Assembly (NCBI GenBank): GCA_949316235.1
Contig: OX438741.1
Location: 19,035,124 to 19,099,123, forward strand
Direction: 5' to 3'
Length of the DNA stretch: 64,000 nucleotides
DNA from: Oegoconia quadripuncta
Taxonomy: Eukaryota; Arthropoda; Insecta; Lepidoptera; Autostichidae
Part shown: in pieces, positions 22,707 through 34,420 of the stretch
Position numbering within the stretch: the stretch's first letter is position 1
How the letters are laid out: each line of letters opens with the position of its first letter
The notes under the pieces: model-generated
Told to the model about the DNA's origin: nothing
What the model saw: the letters and a program-made list of their open reading frames with translations, nothing else
The model's database searches: none
Made by a program: the position numbers and the translations under genes

Positions 22707-22915
22707 GGTTCGATTCTTCATTCATAATGCGAACAGCCAAGGCATGGAACTCCCTTCCGGCGTCAGTCTTTCCTGAATCCTACAACCTTGGGATCTTCAA
22801 GAGCAGGGTGGATAGGCATCTACTGAGATCGCGTGCTTCATCTTCGGCCACATCGTCACTTCCCATCAGGTGAGATTGAGGCCAAATGCGTATCGAGTTA
22901 AACATTAAAAAAAAT
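22707..22915 (+). pseudogene. LINE reverse transcriptase C-terminus, family Y
   Basis: Translation gives MRTAKAWNSLPASVFP, then YNLGIFKSRVDRHLL, the C-terminal block shared by Jockey/CR1/R1-type LINE polymerases, followed by a CATCAGGTGAGATTGAGGCC untranslated end and an A-rich tail. The inverted equivalent lies at 29035-29212, and a longer relative at 42426-42812. Confidence 0.78.
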
Positions 22916-23403
22916 AATAATAAAAAAAATACTTCATATTAACCTTGTGAGGACTTCGGTTACGCTATTAGATCGATCTCGAAACTCGTGTGATCACCAA
23001 GCGTGGCCAGTCTAGCGATGGCAACTTATCACATGAAAGTCCATACTAACGGGGGAGGCTTGGTTGGTTGCGCATGTGGCTATAGCTGATCAGCTGTATC
23101 ACTGCGACCGTTGACAGTCTATTGTGATCACCACTAACCTACAGTTCGCTGCTCAGGTTTGCCGCTTCGAGAAATAGCAGTACTTTCCTGGCAGCGATTG
23201 TTGAAGTCTTTGATTAGTGTTTTGGAATGTGTTTAACCTGGCTTCTTCGTCCATAGCTTGACAGATACTTGGATACGCTGGTTCTTTAGGGTAAAACGAT
23301 ACCGCAGAGAGGCTCAGTGACGTGTTTTGTTCCTTTAGGCCCTAATTTTGCAAGTTCGAAGGCTTCCCCATCAGGGGAGGCTAGGTAACAATTGATGTTT
23401 AAA
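22916..23403. other. No gene recognised
   Basis: Mildly GC-richer noncoding DNA. Confidence 0.45.
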
Positions 23404-23444
23404 GTAAACCCAATGTTGTTTACATTGAGCCACGGAGGCGGTTA
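23404..23444 (-). mobile_element. SINE family C head fragment
   Basis: Inverted copy of the first about 40 bases of SINE C (CCGCCTCCGTGGCTCAATG on the minus strand). Confidence 0.75.
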
Positions 23445-23816
23445 ATCTTGCTAATGGGTATAAATATTTTATAATCGGCTAATTAATTTTGAAGATATTG
23501 AACTTCGATGTTTGTATGGAATCCTCTACATTAAAACTTGCGAACTAGTAGCATGCGACGACGAAATAGAACAACTAATCCTCAACACACCACCGGGATA
23601 AGTATTGAAACGATCCAAAAATGGAACCACTTTCCACATCAGGTAAGTGTAACTATTGCGCCAAACTCGTCATACAACTTTACAACTCTCATCCCGGTAA
23701 GTGTTCAGGAGTTTGGAACGGAAGCGCTCTGTATGCGCCATCACGTTCAGCTAGGATTAAAGCGATGCGTGCGAGCGGAGATTCACAAGCAAAAAAATAT
23801 AACCTTTTAGAGAACT

Positions 23817-24297
23817 GTGCCATTTGGAGATGTGGAATCTCATAGGACAGGTTATTATATACAAAAAATACAAATACAATTTTTTTTACGACCTGACCTC
23901 ATTTTTGCGCCGTTTGGTGTTGAAACTCTCGGACCTTGGGGACCAGGTGCTCATTATCTCTTTAAGGAGATTTCTGAGCGCTTGGTCAATGCGTCCTATG
24001 ATCGGAAGGCTGGCCTGTATTTCGCGCAAAGGATTAGCCTCGCCATACAGCGGGGTAACTCTGCCAGCCTTCTGGGAACGCTCCCGTTTTCGAGGGATCT
24101 GGGTCAAGTTTTTTATTTGTAAATAGTAGTTGAGTTTTATTATTTCTTTTAATTATGTACGTTCCTATGTTTTATTTTAATAAAAATTGCACGTTGATAA
24201 CCGCATTAGTCATAAGACTGAGTCGCAGGTATCAGCGCCCAAACTCCGATACATAATGATCAGTTGCTACAAATAAATGAATTGAATTGAAATCTAT
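23817..24297 (+). pseudogene. LINE polymerase C-terminal remnant with 3' tail
   Basis: The frame 23817-24122 contains FAPFGVETLGPWGPGA, then LFKEISERLV, AGLYFAQRISLAIQRGN and ASLLGT. This V-E-T-x-G-x-W-G and A-I-Q-R-G-N-A signature is common at the C-terminus of many animal LINE reverse transcriptases. It ends with TAA at 24120-24122, and an untranslated tail follows to AAATGAATTGAATTGAAA at 24276-24293. The start is not real; the element is truncated upstream, perhaps near 23880. Confidence 0.65.
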
Positions 24298-24497
24298 GTA
24301 GGAATGTGTGTGCGTGAAAATGAGTGAGTGAGAGTGTGTTTGAGTACGTGTATGTGTTAGTGTGAATGCGTACGCAGTGAGCGTGTTAACAATATAATAA
24401 TTTAAAATTTAAATTCAAATAATTTAAATCTTAATCAATTACAATTTAATTAATTTTTCACCGTCATCGTAAGTAAGAGCGTGAAGCCATACATATA

Positions 24498-24939
24498 CAA
24501 TGTGTCCCGGAGAGAAGTGACCAGCGGGCGTAGTTTGAAAATTTATACAAAATTATCGATAAATCATTTAAATTTAGAGACCTAACTGCTTTTGTTTTTT
24601 AAAAATTGTTAATCCTTTTTTTTTAATAGACATGTCTGACCTTCTGCACTATTTTAGTCATAATTTCTTTGTTTTTACGTCTTTCCCAATTCTTTTTTTT
24701 TTAATTCAGTGCTGTTATTATTATTCATCAAATTAAGTTATGAAAATTATCCCAAAACAAATAAATAATTTATTAAAAAAGAAATAAACTTAAAATTCGA
24801 CCAACAAAACTGTATTTCTTTAAGTTTAAAAATAAAAAAACGAAAAATGTCCCTATAACATCATGTTTTTTTTTAATTATTATGATACTACATGATATTC
24901 TCTAAAATATCCTCGAACAATGTTTTTAGTTATTTCAAA
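24498..24939. repeat. Left TIR of the Tc1/mariner element
   Basis: Inverted copy of 26490-26930, from CAATGTGTCCCGG inward to about TATTTCAAA. Confidence 0.9.
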
Positions 24940-25159
24940 TAAATGTGAACGTACGAGACATTGAAATTGACCTTTTATGCTCCAGTAACTAGATAGAGAT
25001 AAGTTTAAAAAAATGAAAGTAATGTTTTAAGCAGTTTATTTGCACATTTAAGTGTTTTGTTATTACAATGAATCATTTTGATTTTAACATGATAGTTTAA
25101 TAATAAATAAAAGATACTTAATTTGTTAAAATGGTTGTTTATTAAGAAAAATCAGGTAA

Positions 25160-26242
25160 TTAATTAATTATGTTTTCAAAATGACCGCCGTCAGCGGTTA
25201 TGCAGGCCAGGGCCCTAAATGACATCCTTAGTGTAGTTCGCCTTATTTCTGCATGATTCTGCGCTATTTCTGCGGCAGCAGCATCGATTCTCTGTTTCAG
25301 CTGGTCTCTTGAAATTATTGGCACAGCATAAACTTTTTGCTTCATGTAGCCCCAGAAATAATAATCAAGAGGCGTCAAGTCTGGTGACCTCGGGGGCCAT
25401 GCTACTGGACCGCCTCTGCCAATCCATCTTGGATAATTTTCATTGATGAATTCACGTACCGATTGTGCATAATGTGCCGGGGCTCCATCTAATTGAAAGT
25501 ACATGTGACGTCTCGTCAGCAAAGGGACGTCCTCTAATAATTGTGGGAGATCATTGCGTAAAAAATTCAGCATGACCTCTTGCGTAAGTCTTCTTGGCAA
25601 TTCAAATGGGCCAATAATTAAATCGTCAATAATTCCAGCCCACATGTTTACAGAAAACTCGTATTGAAACGAGGTCTCCCTCACTGCATATGGATTTTCA
25701 GCGGCCCATATGTGCAAATTTCGGTGGTTGGTTATTCCGGCCCTGGTGAAAGTAGCCTCGTCGGTCCATAAAACGCGCTTTATAAAGTCAGGATTAAGCC
25801 TGTGTTGACGTAATATCCATGTACAAAATACCAACCTCGGTATACTGTCACCATCTCTTAAGTTTTGAGCGCGTCGATAATGGTAGGGGTGAAGTCCCTC
25901 TTTCTTCAATACGCGCCAGACGCGCATTCTTGTTATCCCCAGCCTGATAGCAATTCTGCGAATGCTTATCGTTGGATTAGCTGTTACTAAACGTAACACC
26001 TGCTCGTCGATGTCCATACGAACAGCAGGAGCAGGTTGTACGGGTTCATTTCGTCTGCGACGTAAACCCATTTCACTCATTTGGCGATGTACTGCGATAA
26101 ACGAGCGATATCCAAGTACGACCCGGTTGGGATATCGTCTTCTGTACTCCGCAACGGCAGCTCGTGCGTTCCCGTCACAAAAACCATACACAAAATGCAT
26201 ATCAGCCACATGAGAAGGTTGTAAATTTGCAAGTCTAGACAT
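25160..26242 (-). CDS. Tc1/mariner-superfamily transposase, apparently intact
   Basis: 360 residues from an ATG at 26242, no internal stop. The N-terminal about 120 residues form two helix-turn-helix-like regions (RAAVAEYRRRYPNR and ISIRRIAIRLGITRMRVWR) that would bind the TIRs. The DDE/D catalytic domain shows LWTDEATF (D161), YFQLDGAPAH (D252) and SPDLTPLDYYFWG (D293). Forty residues separate the second and third Asp, so it is DD40D rather than DD34D mariner or DD34E Tc1. DNA-cleaving, cut-and-paste transposases of this class act in the nucleus on their own TIRs. The nearest relatives I know are insect proteins loosely named Tc3-like transposases. Similar TIRs and an open frame suggest recent activity. 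The C-terminal 60 residues have no known motif. Confidence 0.92.
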   Translation of the reverse strand: MSRLANLQPSHVADMHFVYGFCDGNARAAVAEYRRRYPNRVVLGYRSFIAVHRQMSEMGLRRRRNEPVQPAPAVRMDIDEQVLRLVTANPTISIRRIAIRLGITRMRVWRVLKKEGLHPYHYRRAQNLRDGDSIPRLVFCTWILRQHRLNPDFIKRVLWTDEATFTRAGITNHRNLHIWAAENPYAVRETSFQYEFSVNMWAGIIDDLIIGPFELPRRLTQEVMLNFLRNDLPQLLEDVPLLTRRHMYFQLDGAPAHYAQSVREFINENYPRWIGRGGPVAWPPRSPDLTPLDYYFWGYMKQKVYAVPIISRDQLKQRIDAAAAEIAQNHAEIRRTTLRMSFRALACITADGGHFENIIN

Positions 26243-26489
26243 TTTAAAACAAAGTCACAAATTTAAACAGTAGTCCTCGAAACTCGGAAGCGCACCAATT
26301 GAATTCAAAGACGTAGCGTCACGGACACAAGGAACGATCGACTAACTAATAATAATCAAATTGGAGCCGGTCTGAAAAAGGTGGCGGGGGGCGGGAGGAC
26401 AGGAGCTATACGATAACAGCTAGTAATTTTTTACCTGCTCTATCCTTATTTGAAGGTCACAATTCAACACATTGTACTTTGGCACACGT

Positions 26490-26930
26490 TTGAAATTGAT
26501 AGAAACATTGTTCTAGGATATTTTAGAGAATATCATGTAGTATCATAATAATTAAAAAAAAACATGATGTTACAGGGACATTTTTCGTTTTTTTAATTTT
26601 AAACTTAAAAAAATACAGTTTTGTTGGTCGAATTTTAAGTTTATTTCTTTTTTAATAAATTATTTATTTGTTTTGGGATAATTTTCATAACCTAATTTGA
26701 TTAATAATAATAACAGCACTGAATTAAAAAAAAAAGAATTGGGAAAGACGTAAAAACAATGAAATTATGACTAAAATAGTGCAGGAGGTCATACATGTCT
26801 ATTAAAAAAAAAGGATTAACAATTTTTAAAAAACAAAAGCAGTTAGGTCTCTAAATTTAAATGATTTATCGATAATTTTGTATAAATTTTCAAACTACGC
26901 CCGCTGGTCACTTCTCTCCGGGACACATTG
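26490..26930. repeat. Right TIR of the Tc1/mariner element
   Basis: Inverted copy of 24498-24939. It lies upstream of the transposase start, so it probably contains the promoter. Confidence 0.9.
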
Positions 26931-27018
26931 TATAAACCGCAAACAGTAGACCATTTGCTTAAATATCGACGGCGAAAGTAGGCGTTTCAATGCCTGTTTT
27001 GATATCACTTAAAGCCAT
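26931..27018. other. Short spacer, no gene
   Basis: Host-side flank of the transposon up to the poly(T) tract. Confidence 0.5.
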
Positions 27019-27130
27019 TTTTTTTTTTTTTTTTTTTTTAATCTTTATTTTATTTAGGGATTTTTGTCCTATGGGACATGCCAATCCCATTGTGCCCTTC
27101 GCTAGTTAACACAACACTGACAAGGAAAAT
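27019..27130 (-). mobile_element. Retroelement 3' end with poly(A) (seen as poly(T))
   Basis: A run of about 20 T at 27020-27039 followed by inverted AATAAA-like signals and a GGGATTGGCATGTCCCATAG block on the minus strand, as in the 3' end of a polyadenylated retroelement. No coding part recognised. Confidence 0.5.
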
Positions 27131-28425
27131 AACACAAATATAGTAACAAAGATAGTGATCATCGTCATCGGCATGCTAAACGTCCACTACCGGCCTTTTC
27201 AAGTACACTAATCATTACTATTGCTCGGATTTGACAGGTGCTGATAAAATTCATTACAATATACTTCATAGATTATATGTAATACTCCACCTATATAACT
27301 TAATATAAGTTTCTGCAGTTGGTTGTCAGTCTGCTGTATTAGGCCTCACATTATTACATGATAATTACGTTGTGACCAATGATGTTGGGTTCACAATTAC
27401 AAATGTCTGTCTAGTATAAGTTGTTTATATATGACAATATATTGTGAACTTGTTTGTGGTCCTAATAAATAAATGAAAAAAATAAATTGTATTTTATCAA
27501 TAAAATTTAAGAAGGAAAAGAAATGGGCAGATTAATAACTTTTTAGCTTCACAAGTCTTCGTTGTCGCTATACTTTGTCATGTTCTTTTTCTATGTCTAG
27601 ATATTTATCTGTTGTAAGCGTTATTGTAATACCTATCGAGACTGGAATGCTATGATTTGCTAAATTCAAATATTTCCAAGAATTGCCTGTGGAAGTTTCA
27701 TCAGAATCTATTGGCGTAATAACAATAGGTGCCCTCTCCCCTCGTCTTTACTCTTATTTTACTACAGTTTTATTCCTCTTTCGGCTATTAAGTGAGTGGA
27801 GTCAATCGGCGAAATGGGTGCAAGGCAAATTGGTATTTTTGTTTTTATAAAAAAGAAAACATAAGTCTACTACGACGTCTGTCTGCCAGCCAGCAATGGA
27901 AACGCAAGTCTTCGTTACCTTTTTGATTTTTTTTCCAAATAGGTACTAAAGGAAATGGACATCTGTTTTGTGACTGTCTAAAAATTATATAACTCAATAG
28001 CAAAACCGCTGAGAAATATTTAAAACATAATGCATGCCCAGCTGTTGCTTTAACAAAAATAACAGTAGTAGATATCATTGAATCATTGCCAATTCCACAT
28101 ACAATTGAATACACGCAATTAAAAAATGCAAAAGTACATCTATATAACTGTCAATCTTTTCACAACAAACCTTTGCACTGATCATATTAAAATTTGGCAG
28201 ACAGAGAACTTAGGACCTGGAGAAGGATATATGCTACTTCTTAAAGTATCTTAATAAGACAACATTACAAGACACAAAAATCACAGGACAGGAAGACGCA
28301 AAAGACAGGAAACAGAAGGTACAAATAATACTACGAAAATAGTAAGTAATTTCACGCAGGTGGAGCCGCGGACATAAAGTTATTCAGTCTATAAAAGCAG
28401 CGCATAAGTCTTTTCTTACAATGAG
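27131..28425. other. No gene recognised
   Basis: Noncoding AT-rich DNA; an 89-codon minus-strand frame at 27845-28114 has no recognisable motif. Confidence 0.45.
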
Positions 28426-28433
28426 GGTATTAA

Positions 28434-28682
28434 CAGTGGCTGTGCAGCGTTTTGTCACAGGGTAGGCAAAACTATAAAATGTGCTATTAAATGAGCAAAA
28501 ATAATACTACAAAATAATAACTTACTCTTATAGCAATCCTCGCACCTCTTTTTCATTTCTCTTTAGAATATTTCTGTTCACATCAGTATGAATTAAGCTA
28601 TCTTGACAATGCATTTCGAGGCAAGCTTATAATTTTCTGGAGTAGGCACTGCCTTTCTGCCTGTATGGAGGACACGCCACTG
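28434..28682. mobile_element. hAT-like MITE, copy 1, with 8-bp target duplication
   Basis: Ends CAGTGGC and CGCCACTG flanked by GGTATTAA (28426-28433) and GGTATTAG (28683-28690), an 8-bp target duplication with one mismatch. CAGTG ends and 8-bp duplications are hallmarks of hAT elements. 249 bp, no coding frame; homologous to both ends of 49114-49623. Confidence 0.82.
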
Positions 28683-28984
28683 GGTATTAGTCCTTAAGTA
28701 TTCTGACGGTGGTCCACGTATATCACCGAAACAAGGAAGACATATGTTGTCGTTGTAAATTAGTACAAGTCATCTGTCGCCGCAGTATTTGTTACAATCA
28801 CTCACACACTCAGTCTAAGGTTCTAATTGTCACTCACACAAGCGATTCATATCGAGGTATCACCTCTTTATGCGCATTAATTCTAATTTATTTTCATTAA
28901 CTCTTTTCCACACACACACACATACACCTCAAAGCATAAACCTATATGTAGTCTCACAATTAAAGGTACCACTCAGAGGGTAGG

Positions 28985-29345
28985 TAGGTCAAAGTCAAAA
29001 AATGCTTTATTTTGTAGGTTTTTTTTCTTTTTTTTTTATTAAAAAACTGGTTTCGCGTTTGACTACAATCTCACCTGATGGAAAGTGACGATATAGCCGA
29101 AGATGTATCACGAGCACCCAGTAAATGCCTATTCACTCTAGACTGAAGATCCCAAGGTTATAAGTGTCGGGAAAAACCGACGCGGGCAGTGAGTTCCATA
29201 CCTTAGCAGTCCTTAGCAGTATAATAATATTTCATTATTAATTATTGTGAAGTAGCCTGGCATGCGAAGAGCTGGTATATAAGTTTCTGTTTTAGAGTAT
29301 CTTTACATTTATTTAAAGAAAGATTTTGTTTATCAGCATAGTGAT
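28985..29345 (-). mobile_element. LINE X 3' end interrupted by LINE Y
   Basis: 28985-29017 matches the LINE X tail (inverted AAAATAAAGCATTTTTTGACTT) and 29213-29345 matches the more upstream part of LINE X. Between them, 29035-29212 is an inverted LINE Y C-terminus related to 22707-22915. CCTTAGCAGT is duplicated at 29200-29220. Confidence 0.65.
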
Positions 29346-32214
29346 CTGTCACACAGGTTTCCTAGTACAGATACCACCAGTCTCTCTTGTATATCTCATA
29401 GATTAAAGCACCTATTGTTGAGCTATGTGTACTTTGTGAGAGAAAATTAAGACCTTTTTATATTGTATTGTATTGGAAAATATCGAGGTGTCAATCTCCA
29501 TGCCGCGTTACCTGTACGATCTGACGTATTCCACTACAAGCTAGATCAGCCTCCTTATTGTCTGTAGTATCTACATCGCTAATTCATTCCTAATTGGTCG
29601 AATTTAAAACTTTATGGCTTACTATTGATGGGATTCCCGTATTAACATTAATATACTCTTTTCATTTTAAATTCATCTTGTTGAATGTTTAACTTTATTT
29701 ACATACAGCCTGACTATGTTTATTATAAGATAGCCTGTTACGTTTAGATGTAAAAGAATTTCAGTTTTACATTGGTCCAAAATGTGTCAGTGATATGGAA
29801 AGAAAGAAACATCATTTATTTGACTTTAGTTTCAGGATCATCAGACAAAAACATCAAAGTGAAATTGAACTCCACTCAGCATAAGCTGCATATTATATCT
29901 CTTTAAATTGTAAACCTGTCATCTATTTCTTAAATAAACTAATATTTTAAAAGAACGGGTGTTATATGTTTTGTCTGTGTGTATACACCCAACTCAAGGT
30001 TTGCTTCGTAGCTATGTTTGATAGAAATTGGTTAAGCCGTTTTGATTATATTTAGCTTTTAACACTATCTTTTGGTCTAGTTCTACCTGGATGGTATAAG
30101 CATTTGTTCAATCTTGTTGTCGGGGGTTTACGAAAATTTTAATTTGTAGTTTATAAGTAATTTGTTTAAAATCAAAATCCCCGAAAACTACACGTCATTC
30201 GGCGGTGCAACATTATCGGGATTTCCTCGAAACAATCGCTGCTATCGAAATATAAATTTCAATCGATAGAAAATAATGAATTATGAGCCTTTAAAAATTA
30301 GTCTTTATTAAAAATCTAATTTATTTACATTTCAACTGCTGCGAAATTTGGCTGGAAAATTATTTAGCTGATTATTCTGCAACGTTTGGTTTCTTTGCAA
30401 TCAATATTTTCATCAATTTCCGGTTTCAGATCAGATAACATAACAACCAACGTACAAGGCGCACTGATTTCAACCTTATCCATGATGTCTTTTCGTGCGA
30501 TTTTTATTCGCTTCGTAAAGTGTTGCTGATTTAGCTGCTGTCTTCGTCTTAAAATATATAGAGGTATAAAGTACAAGAAATGTAACACTTTGTCTGATAA
30601 GTCTCTATTGCTAAGGCGCCGAGATGGCAATATCCGGCCAAAGGTTGAACAAAAGAGTCACAGGACCTGTGTTCTCATTTTCTTCCTGCTCCCCAAAGGC
30701 TATCAGTTGAAAAATGGCCGCTCACCGAGACAAATCGTAATCTTTAAGATCTTTTCGAATGATTGCCGGTGAGTTATTGCGACTTTTGTTGTGTTACACA
30801 CGCGTCAGAAGAACAGTGATCTAATATTTTACATTAAATTTTATACAAAACCAAAATTATCTTTGATTCTTAATAATCGTGTACCATTCCACCTCTTCTT
30901 ATCTATCCCGCATTTTTCTCAGTAACGTCTCAAGATCGATATCGTGTTTGGGATTTAGATTAGACTACTTGACCTACTTACGTTTAGAGCTGATTTTGTT
31001 ACTATCAGAATGAATGCTACACCAAAGATATTTCAGGTGTTCGAAAATCCTACACGAATCTTTATAGATGCGTAAACTAGTAAACAGCACGTTATGAGCG
31101 AGGGCTTACAGTTTACAGCATGTAAAGTAATATAGGTCAAATTGGACATAAAACAAGCTAAACTGTGGTTCTACCCCCACGCTTTGTTCGCCGAAGTTTC
31201 CGTCCATACATCACCCGGGTCTTTGGTCTTAAAACATTTTCACTTCGGTGTCGTCTGTTTATTGCCTCCCTTCAGGAATTACGCACACCTGGACCTTCTG
31301 GGGAATCTGTGCGTCCGTATTAATCATCTGTCAAACCCCCTTCACTGTTTCTTCTGTGATTAATTGTTTTCGGCGCGAAAATCGTCGTTTGAGTTATGAA
31401 AGTGCTGTAATTTCGATGGTGATCATTCTTGACTTCAAGATAAGCGTTGATAGATTGTATTTGACGAATGGTGTCTATGTATCTAAATGTTCTAGAGCAT
31501 AAAGTATATCGCAACTGAATAATCCTAGCAAATTTAATATAAAATTTCTAAATATTAATAAATGAAAGATAGAATTGATCAAAATTGAATTTCCATTGAA
31601 AAGATCATGAGCACAGCAAAGCCCAAATGAATATGTATGAATAATCAATCAAAAAAACATTGCCAATGTAAAGAAATAATTATGAGTATGAAGTAGATTA
31701 TTGTCTCTCCATCCCACTATTCTGAACTTTGATCGCCATACTCGCAAACATATTGAAACTCTATGAGCTTCTAGGCTGTTTTTCATTCTAGTCCTTGCGA
31801 GGAAAAACTTTTATTTTACGACTTTCGAAAATTCTCGAAAGAATTTAGACTTCCTCATACTAAATTATTGGGTGATCTGCATTTGTAAGATCATCACATT
31901 CTTTTATGCAATTTTTAAAGGCGTAGAACAATAGTTATTCCATTTGAAGGCTAGATTTGATACCGATTTAAAACGAGTAACCATTGAGTTACTTACTCGT
32001 CTTTCTCTGGGTAGTCAGCTTTGTGGTTAAAATGTACCTTACGTTTTCAGGACCTTCCTTTTATGTCATTACCTTTTATGTGATTAATATTATAATATTT
32101 ATATTTATTTCTAACTAGAATGCTTGTCTAGCATTTGTTAATTTTATTTAACCAATTGCCTCAAGAACGATGGCAATGATTATCGAGTGTACGTAGATTT
32201 TTAAGTTACTTTCT
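29346..32214. other. No gene; one short dispersed repeat
   Basis: About 2.9 kb without a supported gene. 30015-30065 (ATGTTTGATAGAAATTGGTT and following) recurs at 57230-57285 and 63490-63535. The minus frame 30364-30630 begins at TTG with an in-frame stop 33 bases upstream and no motif. Confidence 0.45.
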
Positions 32215-32295
32215 GTTATCTATACGACTTGACCGATTTTGAAATGCAAGGTGTCATTAGATTCGTCTTGATCACTAGAGTGTCATAGAATACAT
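32215..32295 (+). repeat. Dispersed repeat P, fragment
   Basis: TTGACCGATTTTGAAATGCA and ATTAGATTCGTCTTGATCA match the repeat family whose longest copy here is 55197-55345. Confidence 0.5.
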
Positions 32296-33583
32296 TTTAT
32301 GTAAACAATCCAACTTTCAAAATATGCTATTCAAATACTCAAATTGTTCTTTTTGCCTTATTTTCGTTAAGTGAAATGTAAATTTCGTTTGAGGAATAAA
32401 TCTTCCTTAACCACATTCGCCAATCCGAAAAACTTCACCGCGTCGTCGTCGCCTCAGGCTAGAAAATGTACTTTCCCATCTCCACCAAATAGACATTCCT
32501 CCGTAAACCTGCTTAGACTTTTGGTCTATCTAATAATCCTATTTGCCGTGTTCACGGTATTTGGCCTCGGTATTGTTGTATATTTTTAACCATTTTCACG
32601 TGTGGCTGAGTCTCGTTTTACGGTAAAAATTAGATTTGCGGGTGCGTTTGTGAAGTTCGGCGTTTACTACATATTATTATAAGCTACAGGTCCAGCGACG
32701 TCCACCGAACTTTACCTTGTAGATGGAACTCGTATGGTACGCTTGCCGATGTGCAGTCTGCAGATAGGTACCTTATTGAATAGTAATAGTGATGTGTTAA
32801 TGACAAGTAAAATTGTTTCTCTATTATGGAAATTTTGGCATCCACGATACAGGCCTAGCCTAATGTGGATGTTGCAGCAAATATGTAATGTATGGTCTAT
32901 CTTAGTAATTATACATCTATCTTCGTATCGTCTTACTATCTTATCTAATCTTAATATACTTTTATTTTTATTTATATTAATTTTACCAGTTTAATGGATA
33001 AAACTCAACACGACAAATCTAATTGTTCTAGACTCGATCGGCTTGTAGAGGCCATTCATCATCATACAACAAACTTAGCGGGATTCGAACCATGAACCGT
33101 TTATTTCGACTATTAACCTATCTATATAGTAATGACGATAAACTCCTGAAAACATTCCTTGAATTTATTCTAAAGAGAAGGTAGGTAGGTAATGGTAGAG
33201 AAGAGGTGTTATTAAATTGAAGCAAAATAAAAACATCGTCGCGCGAAGTACCTCATTACTTATTCCGTTTGGACGATTTGTACAAGAATATTGTTCAGGG
33301 TTCCCCGCGCGAATGCTTCCACGTTGTTTGAAAATTGAATTGCCTGTTTTATATTTCATAAGTAACAATTTTGGAACGAATATTTAATGTAACTTTTTCT
33401 TCTTCCAGGTAACGCTGCTGATTCTATTGGCATGTAATCACAGATACAGTGAGTTGCTTGACGCTGCCGAATGAGGGCTTTCAGGTGATAAAAAATTGTA
33501 TTTATGTCAAAGTAAAAGACAATAATCACTTCAGTTATAGTTACATAATAAAGAGTCATGTTTTTCGAGTGTATGTACCTGTG
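32296..33583. other. No gene; decayed SINE head at about 33060-33140
   Basis: A degenerate inverted SINE B-like B-box (GCGGGATTCGAACC at about 33078) lies inside. The frame 32371-32589 has a hydrophobic C-terminus but no ATG start. Confidence 0.4.
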
Positions 33584-33735
33584 TTACAATACAATACAAT
33601 GCAATGCAATGCAATGCAATGCAATGCAATGCAATGCAACGCAACGCAACGCAACGCAACGCAACGCAACGCAACGCAAGGCAACGCTACGCAACGCAAC
33701 GCAACGCAACGCAACACAACACAATACAATACAAA
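33584..33735. repeat. Pentanucleotide microsatellite at a LINE tail
   Basis: About 30 units of the form RYGCA/ATACA: first ATACA, then ATGCA, then a long ACGCA block with a few variants, then ACACA and ATACA again. The overlapping long frames on both strands are artefacts of the repeat. It is the expanded tail of the LINE T 3' end at 33730-33840. Confidence 0.93.
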
Positions 33736-33840
33736 TACACTTTATTGCACAAAAGGAGAATATACATTTTACAAAATACAATACTGAAAATAGTACAATT
33801 AGGCGGCCTTTTCACGAAGAGTGATCCCTTCCAGGCAACT
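33730..33840 (-). mobile_element. LINE T 3' end, copy 1
   Basis: On the minus strand GGAAGGGATCACTCTTCGTG, AAAGGCCGCC, then a short AT-rich part with AATAAAGTG and a (TTGTA) tail merging into the microsatellite. Related copies at 49801-49915, 56195-56325 and 63133-63260. Confidence 0.72.
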
Positions 33841-33884
33841 TTTTGGTGTTGGAGTATAACTTTATAGAACGAGCTTTCTTACCT

Positions 33885-33975
33885 TTACCTTCTGTAAACT
33901 AAACGGATTGACCAGTTTTGAAGTGGAAGATGTTGTTCGATTCGTCTTCGACATTTGAATAAACCCATACATTGA
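33885..33975 (+). repeat. Dispersed repeat P, fragment
   Basis: AACGGATTGACCAGTTTTGA and following bases match the P family of 55197-55345. Confidence 0.5.
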
Positions 33976-34231
33976 TCTAGTTTTGGAGTGGTGCCGTCGC
34001 ATCGTACTGTTCCAGAGGGACCAGTAACTTTAAAACTGGTTTTAGTTTAGTTTAGTTGGTGTACATGCGAATCGACACCTGTGTCCAGTTGGGTTTTTGG
34101 TTTCAAAACAATTATATCGTTATTATAATTGTTGACATTAAGAAGACATAAATTATAGATTTATAGTAAGTCCTTTTTTTACCATTGACACTTGATGTCA
34201 GCACAACGCCATCTATTATTATTGCTCGTAT

Positions 34232-34420
34232 ATTGTTCGTAAGACTGATGGCCGGCGGAGACGCAGCATGGGCAAGCCCCCCACTAAGTGGACCGACGAT
34301 TTGGTAATAAAAATAAAAATTGGATGCGGGTAGCGCAGAATCGATCATTGTGGAGGTCTTTGGGGGAGACCTTTCCCGGAAGTGGACGTCTTCCGACTGA
34401 TGATGATGATGAAAAATACG
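34232..34420 (+). pseudogene. LINE (RTE-like) polymerase C-terminus
   Basis: Translation includes RRSMGKPPTKWTDDL, like the G-x-P-x-x-R-W-x-D-D-L block at the end of RTE-type polymerases, and finishes with a (GATGAT) tail. Strongly degenerate and interrupted by an AATAAAAATAAAAAT insertion. Confidence 0.6.

Larger units (their letters stand above)
24498..26930 (-). mobile_element. Complete Tc1/mariner-superfamily transposon with about 442-bp TIRs
   Basis: The ends start CAATGTGTCCCGG and finish CCGGGACACATTG, each flanked by TA (24496-24497 and 26931-26932), the standard target duplication. The TIRs extend about 442 bp inward with only scattered differences. One transposase gene lies between them on the minus strand. 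Total length 2433 bp. Confidence 0.93.

Noticed and set aside
30364..30630. 88-codon minus-strand frame
   Set aside because: TTG start, in-frame stop 33 bases upstream, no acceptor site and no motif.
32371..32589. 72-codon frame with a membrane-like C-terminus
   Set aside because: Starts at GTG, no ATG, hydrophobicity explained by T-rich DNA.
33584..33735. Possible CRISPR array
   Set aside because: A contiguous 5-bp tandem repeat without spacers, in eukaryotic DNA.
33449..33867. Long overlapping frames rich in Gln-Cys-Asn-Ala and Cys-Val-Ala-Leu
   Set aside because: Translation of the pentanucleotide repeat in several frames.
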